Shown here: piece by piece, positions 22,366-32,479 of the stretch
Position numbering within the stretch: the first letter of the stretch is position 1
Layout: each line of letters starts with the position of its first letter
Source: Haematococcus lacustris
Lineage: Eukaryota; Chlorophyta; Chlorophyceae; Chlamydomonadales; Haematococcaceae
DNA length: 64,000 nucleotides
Assembly: GCA_030144725.1 (NCBI GenBank)
Contig: JASKMD010000019.1
Coordinates: 2,768,001-2,832,000, forward strand
Direction: 5' to 3'
The notes under the pieces: model-generated
The model's input: the letters and a program-made list of their open reading frames with translations, nothing else
Told to the model about the DNA's origin: nothing
The model's database searches: none
Program-made: the position numbers and the translations under genes

Positions 22366-22609
22366 CTCTTGTGAGCAGGATGTTCCGCTGCCTGAGCAAC
22401 TCCACCAGCTCCTCCTGCAGTGTGTTTTCCATCGTACGCAACTGTCCCAGCTCTACCGCTAGTTCTGTAGGTCGTTCATTTGCAGGGTAGGACTGCTCCA
22501 GCCTCTCGATCTTTTCCTCCAGCCTCTCGATCCTTTCCTCCAGCCCCTTGATCTCCGACGTGACTTCTACGATCGTCGCCTTGACTGCCGCAAGCTCTGA
22601 TGCAGACAT
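22366..22609 (-). CDS. coiled-coil exon, partial gene
   Basis: From ATG at 22609, 81 codons plus one base run to a GTACTT donor at 22365. The peptide starts MSASELAAVKATIVEVTSEI and continues as an uninterrupted Glu/Leu/Arg-rich heptad coiled coil (LEERIERLEEKIERLEQ) ending LLRQRNILLT. Short N-terminal coiled coils of this kind precede kinase-like domains in some algal multigene families, and the kinase remnant at 15.05-17.6 kb is on the same strand 4.8 kb downstream. No exons joining the two were found, so a link is only a possibility. Confidence 0.5.
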
Positions 22610-22925
22610 CCTTAACGAACAAAAAGAGCGTGCATAGGTCATGGGCAGGAGGCAGGCATCGCGCGAGTATGTAACGACTTTTCCTGGAGTCTGAACGAAG
22701 AGCTGGCCGTGGCGAGGCCGAGCTGATGGCCCATGCAGAGGGCCCGGTGTCATGAGCCGTGATGCGAAACGGCTAGTGTGCATGTTTACGATGGAGGAGG
22801 TACGGCGCAGGCAAAGGATTAGTGAAGCCCGGAGCATGTGTGATGTGGGCTACGGTTCCATAGGTTGGCAACCAGAACTCATTTTGCCATGCGCCTGCTA
22901 TAGCTATGTCTCAGGCGTCCCCAAC

Positions 22926-23541
22926 TAACAGACAACCTACCCCTGGTAGTAGGACGGCTATAACTCTGAACTCACTGTGCCAAATGTTATGCTAGATGAT
23001 TCAGAATGTAGGCAACCCGGCCAGCTACCTTTCCCCCATCCAAAACAACTATGCAGTCAGTAGGTCGTGCACAGCAAAGCATCAAAGTTAGGTTACTAGG
23101 TGAAGCTCCTCTCAGACAGTGTTACAAACATTCATACTCAGATAAGGCAAAAGCTCTCTTTGGTCTGTGATCCCCAACTCCCTTTGCCGATCTCAGGGCC
23201 AGGGCCATGCAGTCAGTCACACAACTCCACACCATGACTGACTTTGGACTCGGCTCCTCTCAGGGTTACACTCCCCTATATGCCATCCATCTGCGTGCAA
23301 AGCTTCATAGATCAACTGCCACCCCACAGTGGTGAGCTGGGAGGGGTGAGCTGGGAGGGGTGGGCTGAGAGGGGATGGGGAGGCTTGAGGAGGGGCCTTC
23401 CTAGGCCAGCCCAGTCAAGGCTTCCCAGCAGCAGGTTCAGCTGAGCTGAGCTGAGCTGAGCTGAGCTGGCCTGAGCTGGCCTGGCCTGAGCTGGCCTGAG
23501 CTGGCCTGGCCTGGCCTGGCCTGGCCCGGCCCGCCCGGCCG
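22926..23541. repeat. duplicated flank, copy 1
   Basis: About 600 bp nearly identical to 27351-27966, at a constant offset of 4425 bp, with very few substitutions by eye (for example TGATCCCC against TGATCTCC). The right part (from 23440) is a mix of 5-bp units GAGCT, GGCCT and GGCCC grading into the GC satellite. Confidence 0.95.
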
Positions 23542-24713
23542 CCCCGTCCCGTCCCGTCCCGTCCCGTCCCGTCCCGTCCCGTCCCGTCCCGTCCCGTCCC
23601 GTCCCGTCCTGTCCCGTCCCGTCCCGTCCCGTCCCGCCCCGCCCCGCCCCGCCCCGCCCCGCCCCGCCCCGCCCCGCCCCGCCCCGCCCCGCCCCGCCCC
23701 GCCCCGCCCCGCCCCGCCCCGCCCCGCCCCGCCCCGCCCCGCCCCGCCCCGCCCCGCCCCGCCCCGCCCCGCCCCGCCCCGCCCCGCCCCGCCCCGCCCC
23801 GCCCCGCCCCGCCCCGCCCCGCCCCGCCCCGCCCCGCCCCGCCCCGCCCCGCCCCGCCCCGCCCCGCCCCGCCCCGCCCCGCCCCGCCCCGCCCCGCCCC
23901 GCCCCGCCCCGCCCCGCCCCGCCCCGCCCCGCCCCGCCCCGCCCCGCCCCGCCCCGCCCCGCCCCGCCCCGCCCCGCCCCGCCCCGCCCCGCCCCGCCCC
24001 GCCCCGCCCCGCCCCGCCCCGCCCCGCCCCGCCCCGCCCCGCCCCGCCCCGCCCCGCCCCGCCCCGCCCCGCCCCGCCCCGCCCCGCCCCGCCCCGCCCC
24101 GCCCCGCCCCGCCCCGCCCCGCCCCGCCCCGCCCCGCCCCGCCCCGCCCCGCCCCGCCCCGCCCCGCCCCGCCCCGCCCCGCCCCGCCCCGCCCCGCCCC
24201 GCCCCGCCCCGCCCCGCCCCGCCCCGCCCCGCCCCGCCCCGCCCCGCCCCGCCCCGCCCCGCCCCGCCCCGCCCCGCCCCGCCCCGCCCCGCCCCGCCCC
24301 GCCCCGCCCCGCCCCGCCCCGCCCCGCCCCGCCCCGCCCCGCCCCGCCCCGCCCCGCCCCGCCCCGCCCCGCCCCGCCCCGCCCCGCCCCGCCCCGCCCC
24401 GCCCCGCCCCGCCCCGCCCCGCCCCGCCCCGCCCCGCCCCGCCCCGCCCCGCCCCGCCCCGCCCCGCCCCGCCCCGCCCCGCCCCGCCCCGCCCCGCCCC
24501 GCCCCGCCCCGCCCCGCCCCGCCCCGCCCCGCCCCGCCCCGCCCCGCCCCGCCCCGCCCCGCCCCGCCCCGCCCCGCCCCGCCCCGCCCCGCCCCGCCCC
24601 GCCCCGCCCCGCCCCGCCCCGCCCCGCCCCGCCCCGCCCCGCCCCGCCCCGCCCCGCCCCGCCCCGCCCCGCCCCGCCCCGCCCCGCCCCGCCCCGCCCC
24701 GCCCCGCCCCGCC
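23542..24713 (+). repeat. (GTCCC)n then (GCCCC)n pentanucleotide satellite
   Basis: About 19 units of GTCCC (23542-23635) pass abruptly into about 215 units of GCCCC. On the minus strand this reads (GGGGC)n, strongly G-quadruplex-like. Long stop-free frames across it are artefacts of the repeat. Confidence 0.97.
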
Positions 24714-27347
24714 CCACACCACCTCCCTTCTTCCCCACGCCCTCCAGAGTCAAGGGCTCTCAGCAGCCAACATCTACCTCGACATAGCCAAGGCCTTTGA
24801 CACCGTAGACCGCCACTTCCTTTACACCCTCATGCACACCTTGGGAGCCTCGGACGGGATGGTTAATTGGGCTCGGATCCTCCTTCACAACACCCAGGCT
24901 GTTACCCACGTCAACGGCACAGACTCACCCCTTTTCACCTGGTCCGCGGGCGTCCGACAAGGCTGCCCCCTCTCACCCCTCCTTTACCTCTTTGTGGCTC
25001 AAGGGTTCGCCTCCTGGCTCATCTCCCACCCACAGCTAGGCTCTCGGCTCGTCTGCACTTTCTTCGCTGACGATACCCAGATTCACCAAGGCGACCTCAC
25101 AGACCCTACCCTCTCCACCCTCTCCCTTGCTCTCACTACCTTTGGAGACGCTTCGGGGCAACGGGTAAATACAGACAAATCCTCTGCTGTCCTCATTGGC
25201 GTCCCCCTCCCCTCTCCCCCCACCCATCTGGCTGGCATCCCTGTCCATCACTCCGCCACTTCCCTTGGCATCCAACAGGCCAACCCTACCCTCTCCTCCC
25301 CCACCCCTCGCCACACCAGAGCCACCCGAGCCTCTCTTAGACCTCCAAACACCCTCTCCCCTCACCCCGACCCAGCTACCTCCTCAGCCTGGGAGGAGCG
25401 CCTGAGGCAAGCCACCAAACACCTCCACCGTCTCAACGGCCTCCCCCTCTCTACCATGGGCAAGGGCATCGCCTCCTCCACCTATGCCCTTAGCACCTTC
25501 CTCTACCACGCCGAATTCTCGGGCCTACCACCTACTCTCCCTACCTTCACCCATACCCTCTACCACCTTGTGGTCAAGAACCTCCCTTACCCCCTTGCCA
25601 TAGGCCGTCCTGCTGACGGAGGTTTTGGCCTCCTACCTCTAAGAGAACATATCCAGGCTCGGCACGCCGCCATGGCTACACGGCTTCTACACCACCTCAT
25701 CAATGACCACGCCTACTCCACCCTTCCCTCCCCGTCCCCGTCCCCGTCCCCCCCACCAGTCAATCCCACCCTTCACCCCCCACCCTTTACCCGCCCTACA
25801 CCTACCCGCCCCTTCCTCTCTTTTATCCGTACCTTCCTCTCCAATCTCTACCACACCCTTCACTCCCTCTTCTCCCGTTTTTCACCCCCCTTCTCTCCTC
25901 CAGCCTACCACCTAGCCCCTCCCGAGACAGCCCCTCCCACCCTACCCAGCCTTCTCATACCAACCCCAACACCCTCCCCCCTTCACCAACCCCCCCAACC
26001 CCCTCTCAATCATCCCCTTCATGGATCCCCCTAGCAGCCACCCTCCTCACCCACGCCTGTCCCTCTCTCCACCCTGCTCATACCCTACTTCTCTCTACCC
26101 AAGCCACCGTTCCTGACATTTCTCGAGGCATCATAGGCCTCCCTGCACTCCACCAACCCCACCTACTCCCCCAAGGCATCATTACCCTCATGTGCCAAGC
26201 CCTCCAAGCCCTCGGCCCTTTATCCCTTCCCGCTACCTCTCCCAGCCAACCCCTCCCAGTTACACCAGTCCCCCTCCAACACCTTACCTCCCTCTCTTGG
26301 TCCTCACCCACCACCTCTGCCCCTCGGGTCTTCCCCACCCTCATTGGGACCCCTGTGAGGGTCTTCACCTCCATGCTCACTCCCCACATCACCTCTGCCC
26401 GCAAGCAGGCCCACATCTCTTACATCAACCAAGCTCTATCCACACCTCACCCACCTACCTCTCGAGCGCTAGCCCTTCAAGCTTTCACTGCCAACCTTAA
26501 CAAAGCCTGGAAGATTCCTTGCTCCAACCTCCTTAAAGAGACCCTTTGGCGCTTGAGCATCAATGCCATCCCTGGGAGCCGCATCACCCCCTGGTCTTGC
26601 CCTTGCGACCCCTCTCACCATCCCCGTCACAGCCGCCAACACAGCTTCTGGAGTTGCCCCATCGCCGTTACCATTAGACAACAGCTCTCCCTCAGCCTCG
26701 GCACCCAAGTTCACCAATCCTCCCTTTGGTGCCTCATCCCCCCCACCCCTACCTTCCCTCCTTCCCTCTGGAGCCTGGTTTGCATGGCTGCCCTTGTTGC
26801 GATGGACTTTGGCCGTCGCCGTCTTTGGGCTCTCACCCATCACCCCACCACTCAAGCGACCGCTCCTACCACCCTTTCCCCCATTTCTGCAGCCAGCCAG
26901 CTTGCTATCTCTACCTTTTGGCTACACCTACAAGACTTCACCCTAGCCCATCCCAACCCTCCTGGCTGGAACCTCCCCCATCCCCATCCCTTCATCTCTA
27001 CTCAAGACGGATCCCTTAGTGTCACTTTCCCGGTTACTCCTCCTAGTCCCTCTGACCCTTAACGTGTTTCACTCCCCTCTCCTTCCTAGCCCCCCTAGCT
27101 TTTGCGTCCTTACCAGCCCTCCAACCTTTTGCGCCCCTTGCTCCTCCGCTTCTCTGACTTCTCCGCTTCTCGAGGTCTCTCACACGCTCCCTTTAGCTCC
27201 CTTCCCCTTCCTTCTCTGAGTTCTTTCTCTCCTAGGTAGTTCCCCTTCTTTTTCCCTTTCTCTCTGTTCTCTCCTAAGTCTTTTACCTTTGGAGGTTGGC
27301 TTGTATCCACCCGAGCCCTACCTCCTTAGTGTAACAACTACTACTAC
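24714..27347 (+). mobile_element. 5'-truncated LINE (non-LTR retrotransposon) with reverse transcriptase
   Basis: The element starts inside ORF2 at the satellite edge: [32 protein letters not shown] and the catalytic F-A-D-D-T (about 25060-25080) are RT motifs. The frame runs to a stop at 26032-26034, and coding resumes in another frame (26190-27062), ending with a zinc motif WSCPCDPSHH..HSFWSC, so ORF2 is frameshifted. A pyrimidine-rich 3' untranslated region and an (ACT)n tail (27332-27350) close the element. The 3' 1.2 kb recurs at 50599-51778. Confidence 0.85.
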
Positions 27348-27350
27348 TAC

Positions 27351-27966
27351 TAACAGACAACCTACCCCTGGTAGTAGGACGGCTATAACTCTGAACTCAC
27401 TGTGCCAAATGTTATGCTAGATGATTCAGAATGTAGGCAACCCGGCCAGCTACCTTTCCCCCATCCAAAACAACTATGCAGTCAGTAGGTCGTGCACAGC
27501 AAAGCATCAAAGTTAGGTTACTAGGTGAAGCTCCTCTCAGACAGTGTTACAAACATTCATACTCAGATAAGGCAAAAGCTCTCTTTGGTCTGTGATCTCC
27601 AACTCCCTTTGCCGATCTCAGGGCCAGGGCCATGCAGTCAGTCACACAACTCCACACCATGACTGACTTTGGACTCGGCTCCTCTCAGGGTTACACTCCC
27701 CTATATGCCATCCATCTGCGTGCAAAGCTTCATAGATCAACTGCCACCCCACAGTGGTGAGCTGGGAGGGGTGAGCTGGGAGGGGTGGGCTGAGAGGGGA
27801 TGGGGAGGCTTGGGGAGGGGCCTTCCTAGGCCAGCCCAGTCAAGGCTTCCCAGCAGCAGGTTCAGCTGAGCTGAGCTGAGCTGAGCTGAGCTGGCCTGAG
27901 CTGGCCTGGCCTGAGCTGGCCTGAGCTGGCCTGGCCTGGCCTGGCCTGGCCCGGCCCGCCCGGCCG
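27351..27966. repeat. duplicated flank, copy 2
   Basis: Second copy of 22926-23541. It begins directly at the LINE (ACT)n tail and leads into the second GCCCC satellite. Confidence 0.95.
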
Positions 27967-29602
27967 CCCCGTCCCGTCCCGTCCCGTCCCGTCCCGTCCC
28001 GCCCCGCCCCGCCCCGCCCCGCCCCGCCCCGCCCCGCCCCGCCCCGCCCCGCCCCGCCCCGCCCCGCCCCGCCCCGCCCCGCCCCGCCCCGCCCCGCCCC
28101 GCCCCGCCCCGCCCCGCCCCGCCCCGCCCCGCCCCGCCCCGCCCCGCCCCGCCCCGCCCCGCCCCGCCCCGCCCCGCCCCGCCCCGCCCCGCCCCGCCCC
28201 GCCCCGCCCCGCCCCGCCCCGCCCCGCCCCGCCCCGCCCCGCCCCGCCCCGCCCCGCCCCGCCCCGCCCCGCCCCGCCCCGCCCCGCCCCGCCCCGCCCC
28301 GCCCCGCCCCGCCCCGCCCCGCCCCGCCCCGCCCCGCCCCGCCCCGCCCCGCCCCGCCCCGCCCCGCCCCGCCCCGCCCCGCCCCGCCCCGCCCCGCCCC
28401 GCCCCGCCCCGCCCCGCCCCGCCCCGCCCCGCCCCGCCCCGCCCCGCCCCGCCCCGCCCCGCCCCGCCCCGCCCCGCCCCGCCCCGCCCCGCCCCGCCCC
28501 GCCCCGCCCCGCCCCGCCCCGCCCCGCCCCGCCCCGCCCCGCCCCGCCCCGCCCCGCCCCGCCCCGCCCCGCCCCGCCCCGCCCCGCCCCGCCCCGCCCC
28601 GCCCCGCCCCGCCCCGCCCCGCCCCGCCCCGCCCCGCCCCGCCCCGCCCCGCCCCGCCCCGCCCCGCCCCGCCCCGCCCCGCCCCGCCCCGCCCCGCCCC
28701 GCCCCGCCCCGCCCCGCCCCGCCCCGCCCCGCCCCGCCCCGCCCCGCCCCGCCCCGCCCCGCCCCGCCCCGCCCCGCCCCGCCCCGCCCCGCCCCGCCCC
28801 GCCCCGCCCCGCCCCGCCCCGCCCCGCCCCGCCCCGCCCCGCCCCGCCCCGCCCCGCCCCGCCCCGCCCCGCCCCGCCCCGCCCCGCCCCGCCCCGCCCC
28901 GCCCCGCCCCGCCCCGCCCCGCCCCGCCCCGCCCCGCCCCGCCCCGCCCCGCCCCGCCCCGCCCCGCCCCGCCCCGCCCCGCCCCGCCCCGCCCCGCCCC
29001 GCCCCGCCCCGCCCCGCCCCGCCCCGCCCCGCCCCGCCCCGCCCCGCCCCGCCCCGCCCCGCCCCGCCCCGCCCCGCCCCGCCCCGCCCCGCCCCGCCCC
29101 GCCCCGCCCCGCCCCGCCCCGCCCCGCCCCGCCCCGCCCCGCCCCGCCCCGCCCCGCCCCGCCCCGCCCCGCCCCGCCCCGCCCCGCCCCGCCCCGCCCC
29201 GCCCCGCCCCGCCCCGCCCCGCCCCGCCCCGCCCCGCCCCGCCCCGCCCCGCCCCGCCCCGCCCCGCCCCGCCCCGCCCCGCCCCGCCCCGCCCCGCCCC
29301 GCCCCGCCCCGCCCCGCCCCGCCCCGCCCCGCCCCGCCCCGCCCCGCCCCGCCCCGCCCCGCCCCGCCCCGCCCCGCCCCGCCCCGCCCCGCCCCGCCCC
29401 GCCCCGCCCCGCCCCGCCCCGCCCCGCCCCGCCCCGCCCCGCCCCGCCCCGCCCCGCCCCGCCCCGCCCCGCCCCGCCCCGCCCCGCCCCGCCCCGCCCC
29501 GCCCCGCCCCGCCCCGCCCCGCCCCGCCCCGCCCCGCCCCGCCCCGACACGACACGACACGACCCGACACGACACGACACGACACGACACGACACGACAG
29601 GA
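27967..29602 (+). repeat. (GTCCC)n, (GCCCC)n and (ACACG)n satellite
   Basis: A few GTCCC units lead to about 309 copies of GCCCC (about 28000-29545), then about 11 ACACG-type units (29546-29602). The array ends at the truncated start of the Fanzor-like fragment. Confidence 0.97.
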
Positions 29603-29603
29603 C

Positions 29604-30436
29604 ATGGAGGGCATGAAGTGGGTGTCCAAGCAGCACTACCACCGGAGAGGGGAGTGGCGGTGTTCCTAGGACCGGGCTGCTTCAGCCAGGGTGGGTGGAA
29701 GGCGGGGGCGGTGCGGGAGGGGTTTCTCAAGGTGGTGGAGCAGCCTAGCAGGCCCAGCACGTTTGACAGGCCTGACACGCTGGTGATCGTGGATGAATTC
29801 CGCACCAGCCGTGTCAGCTCGTCCGTGCATGCCCGCCAGCCCTGTGAGCTGCACCTGCCAAATGACCAGCCTAGGCCCGCAGACTGGGTACCCCCAGCAG
29901 GCCAGGTGATCGAGCGACCGGTGCGCCCAGCCTGGAGCCTGCGGCATGCCAAGTATGTGCAGGGCCTGCAGTGGTGCCATCAGGTGCCGCCCAACCCCCC
30001 TCCCCCTCTCCCAGCTGAGCACCCCCCTGCCCAGGACCCCCCTGCCCCTGATCAGGCCCTCCTTGCCCAGGAGCCACCTGCCCAGGACCCCCCTCCCCCT
30101 GCCCAGGACTCCCTACCCCCTCCCCTGGCCCAGGAGCCACCCCCGTCCCCTGCCCAGGACCAGCCCCCCCTTGCTGCACCTGACCCAGTCCCACCACATC
30201 AGGCCCCCCCATGGGGCAGGTGGCTGGAACGGGACACTAACGGGTGCCTCAACTTGTCCAGCGCATTGGGGAGAGCATGCAGCGCCACTGGAGCTGCGCA
30301 GCTGGAAGGACAGGGAGGCTCCGCCCCCGCTGGCGATGAGTACCAGCAGCGCTACAAGCGGGTCGATGACCGGCTGCCCAAGGTCAGGCAGAGGTTGCAC
30401 CGGACTACAGAGTACCGGCGGGGCATTGATGGCCGG
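29604..30436 (+). pseudogene. Fanzor-like (eukaryotic TnpB homologue) C-terminal fragment, copy 1
   Basis: The frame aligns along its length with the Fanzor-like gene at 49470-50249: [20 protein letters not shown] matches [37 protein letters not shown] matches VVLVDEHRTSRVSSAV, and [14 protein letters not shown] matches GRWLDRDCNAALNM. In TnpB and Fanzor nucleases the last motif is RuvC-III, with its catalytic Asp. The zinc-ribbon C-x2-C pairs are absent. A Pro/Gln-rich linker (about 29990-30210) separates the two motif blocks. The 5' part is lost at the satellite, and the stop codon is created by the hAT element inserted at 30437. Non-functional by structure. Confidence 0.65.
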
Positions 30437-30540
30437 TAGAGCGTGACCCGGAATGTTAAACCATCTTTAACCATCTTTAACCAAGCCAAAAAGTTTAACC
30501 AATCTTTAACACTCCCGCCAGGTCGCACTCCGCAGTCGCG

Positions 30541-31080
30541 ATGGAGGGCGAAGCCTCTAACTTCGACCCCAATGTAAACACGCAGCCTTTCCGCGGCAGA
30601 AAACCTGATCCTACCGTGGCACAGCTGCAAGCGAGGCTGTTGCGTTCACAGACATTGCGAAAGGATAGATACACAGTCGTCATCAATGCCACCGAGAAGG
30701 TCGTCAAGCTAGTCTGCCTGCTATGCGGGCTGCAGTTGTGTGTGTCAAACATTTCGACGACACAAGAGAGCCACAGCGGAGCATGTGCCTTGCAGCGTGC
30801 CTTAGATGTCGGCGCACCACCACCTCCCAACCCAGCTGAAATCTTGGTCCCAGCCGACGTTGTCGACGACGTCAAGAAGGAACTTGCGCTCTTCTTCTAC
30901 ACATCCGGTACAGCTTTTGCACGTGCCGACAACCCTCACATGAAGAGGGCCCTGAAGCTGCTGGGTGTTGACAGCCCAAGCGCTAAGCCCAAGAGCCACG
31001 ACCAGGTCGATCATCATGGCAGGGACACTAGTATGCAACCACAGTTTTGGCATCATCACCCTCGTCTATTGAAACACTAG
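30541..31080 (+). pseudogene. hAT transposase N-terminal part (BED-like finger)
   Basis: 179 codons starting MEGEASNFDPNVNTQPF. LVCLLCGLQLCVSN...HSGAC has the C-x2-C...H-x3-C layout of degenerate BED zinc fingers found at the N-terminus of hAT transposases, where they bind the element ends. The frame ends within a short duplication (31027-31061 and 31075-31110) that probably marks the internal deletion. Confidence 0.65.
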
Positions 31081-31095
31081 TATGCAACCATTGTT

Positions 31096-31665
31096 TTGGC
31101 ATCATCACCTTTGTCGTGCAGGGTGCTGGACCCAGTGAACTTCATTCCTACCCGTCCTAAAGCCCAACCCCTTCCCCCCATGAAGGACCTCACACCAGAG
31201 CAGCAGGAAGACGTCGTGCACGTTGTGGCACGTTTGGCTGGGGTGTCGCAAGATGTTGCACGTCATGAGCTGAGGCGCTTTGAGTGTGGAGCATGGCATC
31301 ACGAGATGATCAGGGTCGCCAATGACATCATGAGCATGAGTGAGCCTGGTCAGCGGAACGGGCGAGCTGTCACTATCATCGCTGCCGCATCTCAGCGGTT
31401 GACATGGTGGCAGATCTACGCTAAGCCTCAATTCCCAGCCCTCGCTACCGCAGCCCTGCGGCTCTTGTCGGTGCATGTATCAACGTGCGCATCCGAACGC
31501 AACTGGTCGGCTTGGGGCCGGCTCTTCGATGACCCTCGGCGCAGCGGCCTCGACATGGCGTCAGCGGAGAAGCTGATTTTCATTCAGACCAACGACGAGC
31601 TGGCAGCCAACTACGACAGTGTTGACCAGAGCAATCAGCAAGACGTGGCAATAAGCCTCTTTTGA
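31096..31665 (+). pseudogene. hAT transposase C-terminal dimerisation domain
   Basis: About 190 codons. FPALATAALRLLSVHVSTCA then SERNWSAWGRLFDDPRRSG and AEKLIFIQTN are the conserved hAT C-terminal dimerisation region. The RNase-H-like catalytic part between the BED-like finger and this domain is missing. Confidence 0.85.
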
Positions 31666-31975
31666 CAGATTAGGGTGACAACCCGTACACTTCCGTTGCT
31701 CTTACATATTGCCATGTAAACCTGCGCTACGTGATCTCCCGGCCTAGTCATAATGCAAACCGCGCCGATAGCAAAGTCTCGAAGACAGCCGCAATGTCTT
31801 TCTGTCAAAGTCTGACAGAAACTTTTTTATCTTACTATCGCCAAACCCCAATTGCACTCCGGGTCGTCAGGGTGTTAGGCTAGACTGGTTAAAGATGGTT
31901 AAAGATTTGGTTAAAGCACGTTAAAGGCCCAAAACAGCAGGAAGTTAGTTTAACCAGTCGCGCTCTAATGGCCGG

Positions 31976-32479
31976 GCCCGCAACAATGCACAGGCCCTAG
32001 TACTTTTGGACAGGCTGTTAGTCTTTCAAGCATTAAGCTGTTCATTATGTTGACGTGCCCAGTGGTCTCCGGTTGGCTGGAACGAACGTGCCACCGGTGT
32101 CGGGTTTGCAGTCATCACGGGTGCGACCGAGGATGCTTCAACTTGATTGGAGTAGCTGAGTGAGATTTACCCACAGTCAAACATGTTGTTCCCTGTTGAA
32201 TGAGTTTTGTTACACTGAAAAGGAGTCTGTCGTCACATTGCCATTGGCGAGTGCACCTAAAGCTAAGTCATCATGACCTACCATGTTTTGCACCCACACA
32301 TGGTCTGATCCATGGCCCGCACTGAGCTGCATACTTCACAGTCATGCATCCTACCATGCAAACCTACCAAAATGCTTGCCAGCAGGCGGTCACCACACAA
32401 TGCGAGGCCACACGGCAGAACACCCAGGACACCCTGCTGCCCATTATGTGATGTCCGGCTGCTGCCGGTCCTTGCAACG
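31976..32479. other. continuation of Fanzor-like sequence, then no gene
   Basis: Directly after the right target duplication the frame of the interrupted Fanzor-like fragment stays open for about 25 codons to a TGA near 32050. The remainder to the LRR gene shows nothing recognisable. Confidence 0.4.

Larger units (their letters stand above)
30437..31967 (+). mobile_element. hAT transposon, internally deleted, with TIRs and 8-bp TSD
   Basis: The 1531-bp element starts TAGAGCGTGACC and ends, read inward on the other strand, TAGAGCGCGACT (10 of 12 identical). It is flanked by a perfect 8-bp duplication ATGGCCGG (30429-30436 and 31968-31975), the size typical of hAT. Subterminal repeats TTTAACCATCTTTAACC occur at both ends in opposite orientation. 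Inside are two hAT coding pieces without the catalytic core, so it is non-autonomous. Confidence 0.93.

Noticed and set aside
24832..26034. Host-encoded reverse transcriptase or retron
   Set aside because: RT motifs, zinc finger, (ACT)n tail and a second 5'-truncated copy identify a LINE.
23415..29952. Gly/Arg-rich '[11 protein letters not shown]' frames of 400-700 codons on the minus strand
   Set aside because: Translation of the (GGGGC)n satellites; open in every frame, not evidence of glycine-rich proteins.
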